NCBI RefSeq assembly: GCF_009362735.1
Contig: NZ_WHNP01000061.1
Coordinates: 1 to 42,222, forward strand
Reading direction: 5' to 3'
Length of the DNA stretch: 42,222 bases
Source of the DNA: Paraburkholderia franconis
GTDB lineage: Bacteria; Pseudomonadota; Gammaproteobacteria; Burkholderiales; Burkholderiaceae
Shown: positions 41,777 through 42,222 of the stretch, piece by piece
Position numbering within the stretch: position 1 is the stretch's first letter
Layout of the letters: the number at the start of each line of letters is the position of its first letter
Program-made: the position numbers and the translations under genes
Notes under the pieces: model-generated
What the model was told of the DNA's origin: nothing
Database searches by the model: none
What the model saw: only the letters and a program-made list of their open reading frames with translations

Positions 41777-41982
41777 GCTCACGTGGTCGCGGTCGCAGAC
41801 GCGGGAGGTTTCGACCAGGGGTATTCGTCCTTTTCCAACGCCTGCCCGCACGCGCCGTCGCGCGCTTCCGTGTCGCCAGACATAGGCAGGCGTCGAACAA
41901 ACCTCAAGACGACCAGCCCGTCAGTTATTGATCCGGCAATAAAATATTGAAACTTTGAGCGCAACACATGGTCGGAAGTGTT

Positions 41983-42222
41983 ATGGAAAAAATCGACTCC
42001 CGAACCTTGCCGATGGCGGCACTGAATGAACGCCGTCGCCGCGCGGTGAAGATGCGCATCGAAGGCGTAGCGTTGAAAGAGGTGGCGCTGCGTTGCGAGA
42101 TGTCGCCCACGACGGTGATTGCGGCCTGCAAGGCGTACGAGGCGGGCGGCTGGCGTGCCGTGGATGTCGGGCCTCGCGGTCGTCCGTCGGGTACCGGACG
42201 CAGCCTGAGCGCAGATCAGGAG
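41983..42222 (+). CDS. IS630-family transposase, N-terminal part (cut by window edge)
   Basis: 80 codons from the ATG at 41983 (GGAAG four bases upstream) run open to the window end. MEKIDSRTLPMAALNERRRR, the helix-turn-helix LKEVALRCEMSPTTVIAACK and AYEAGGWRAVDV followed by a GRP-rich linker are the N-terminal DNA-binding part of IS630-type transposases. The DDE catalytic domain would follow outside the window. An in-frame ATG at 41968 is an alternative start. Confidence 0.88.
   Translation, partial: MEKIDSRTLPMAALNERRRRAVKMRIEGVALKEVALRCEMSPTTVIAACKAYEAGGWRAVDVGPRGRPSGTGRSLSADQE

Noticed and set aside
1..42222. CRISPR arrays, tRNA or rRNA genes
   Set aside because: I saw no regularly spaced direct repeats and no tRNA- or rRNA-like sequence on either strand by reading; a covariance-model search was not possible here.

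Overview
The window looks like an accessory region of a high-GC betaproteobacterium of the Burkholderiaceae (Paraburkholderia, Caballeronia or Burkholderia type). The evidence is the H-NS proteins with repeated short DNA-binding domains, the duplicated cspA genes, a Burkholderia-type trimeric porin, IS256 and IS630 transposases, a Tn3-family element and the catabolic gene content. I saw no rRNA, tRNA or CRISPR array. Replicon type (second chromosome or megaplasmid) cannot be decided from this sequence.

Layout. Bases 1-2.6 kb hold a cut IS256-family transposase, a histidine-rich protein, a small zinc-ribbon-like protein and cold-shock gene copy 1. Bases 2.6-10.6 kb hold an H-NS gene with two DNA-binding repeats and a histone-like tail, a truncated UvrD-type helicase, a Tn3-family transposon (38-bp inverted repeats at about 4712-4749 and 8805-8842) carrying tnpA and a DUF6880-like passenger, a degenerate receiver-domain protein, and a ParDE toxin-antitoxin pair with a strong terminator.

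Bases 10.8-20.8 kb are catabolic module 1, all on the minus strand: aldehyde dehydrogenase, Rieske oxygenase, its flavin/ferredoxin reductase, a choline-dehydrogenase-like GMC oxidoreductase, a GntR/UTRA regulator, a sulfatase and an MFS transporter. A palindrome CTATA-N6-TATAG lies at three promoters here (12290, 13894, 20789), overlapping the -10 element in the two best cases, so the GntR protein probably controls all three units. Short unannotated ORFs sit between two of these promoters and the first structural gene.

Bases 21.6-35.2 kb are catabolic module 2, also on the minus strand: N-methylhydantoinase-type HyuA and HyuB, an MFS transporter, a porin, an N-carbamoylsarcosine-amidase-like hydrolase, serine hydroxymethyltransferase, a FabF-like ketosynthase, a second MFS transporter, and translationally coupled LysR and GlxA-type AraC regulators. 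The simplest reading is uptake of N-methylhydantoin or a related creatinine product, ring opening to N-carbamoylsarcosine, hydrolysis to sarcosine, and use of the C1/glycine products by GlyA. The ketosynthase does not fit that route and is the odd member.

Bases 35.2-42.2 kb hold gene debris (a DNA-ligase-D-like C-terminus abutting another broken gene), an unknown protein, a small lipoprotein, a second H-NS protein with two DNA-binding repeats, a protein with two diverged helix-turn-helix-like segments, cold-shock gene copy 2 with a leader homologous to copy 1, a small Rmf/CrpP-like protein and the start of an IS630-family transposase. The two catabolic modules are thus bracketed by related cspA and hns genes and by mobile-element parts. 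A frameshifted tyrosine-recombinase tail lies between the modules.
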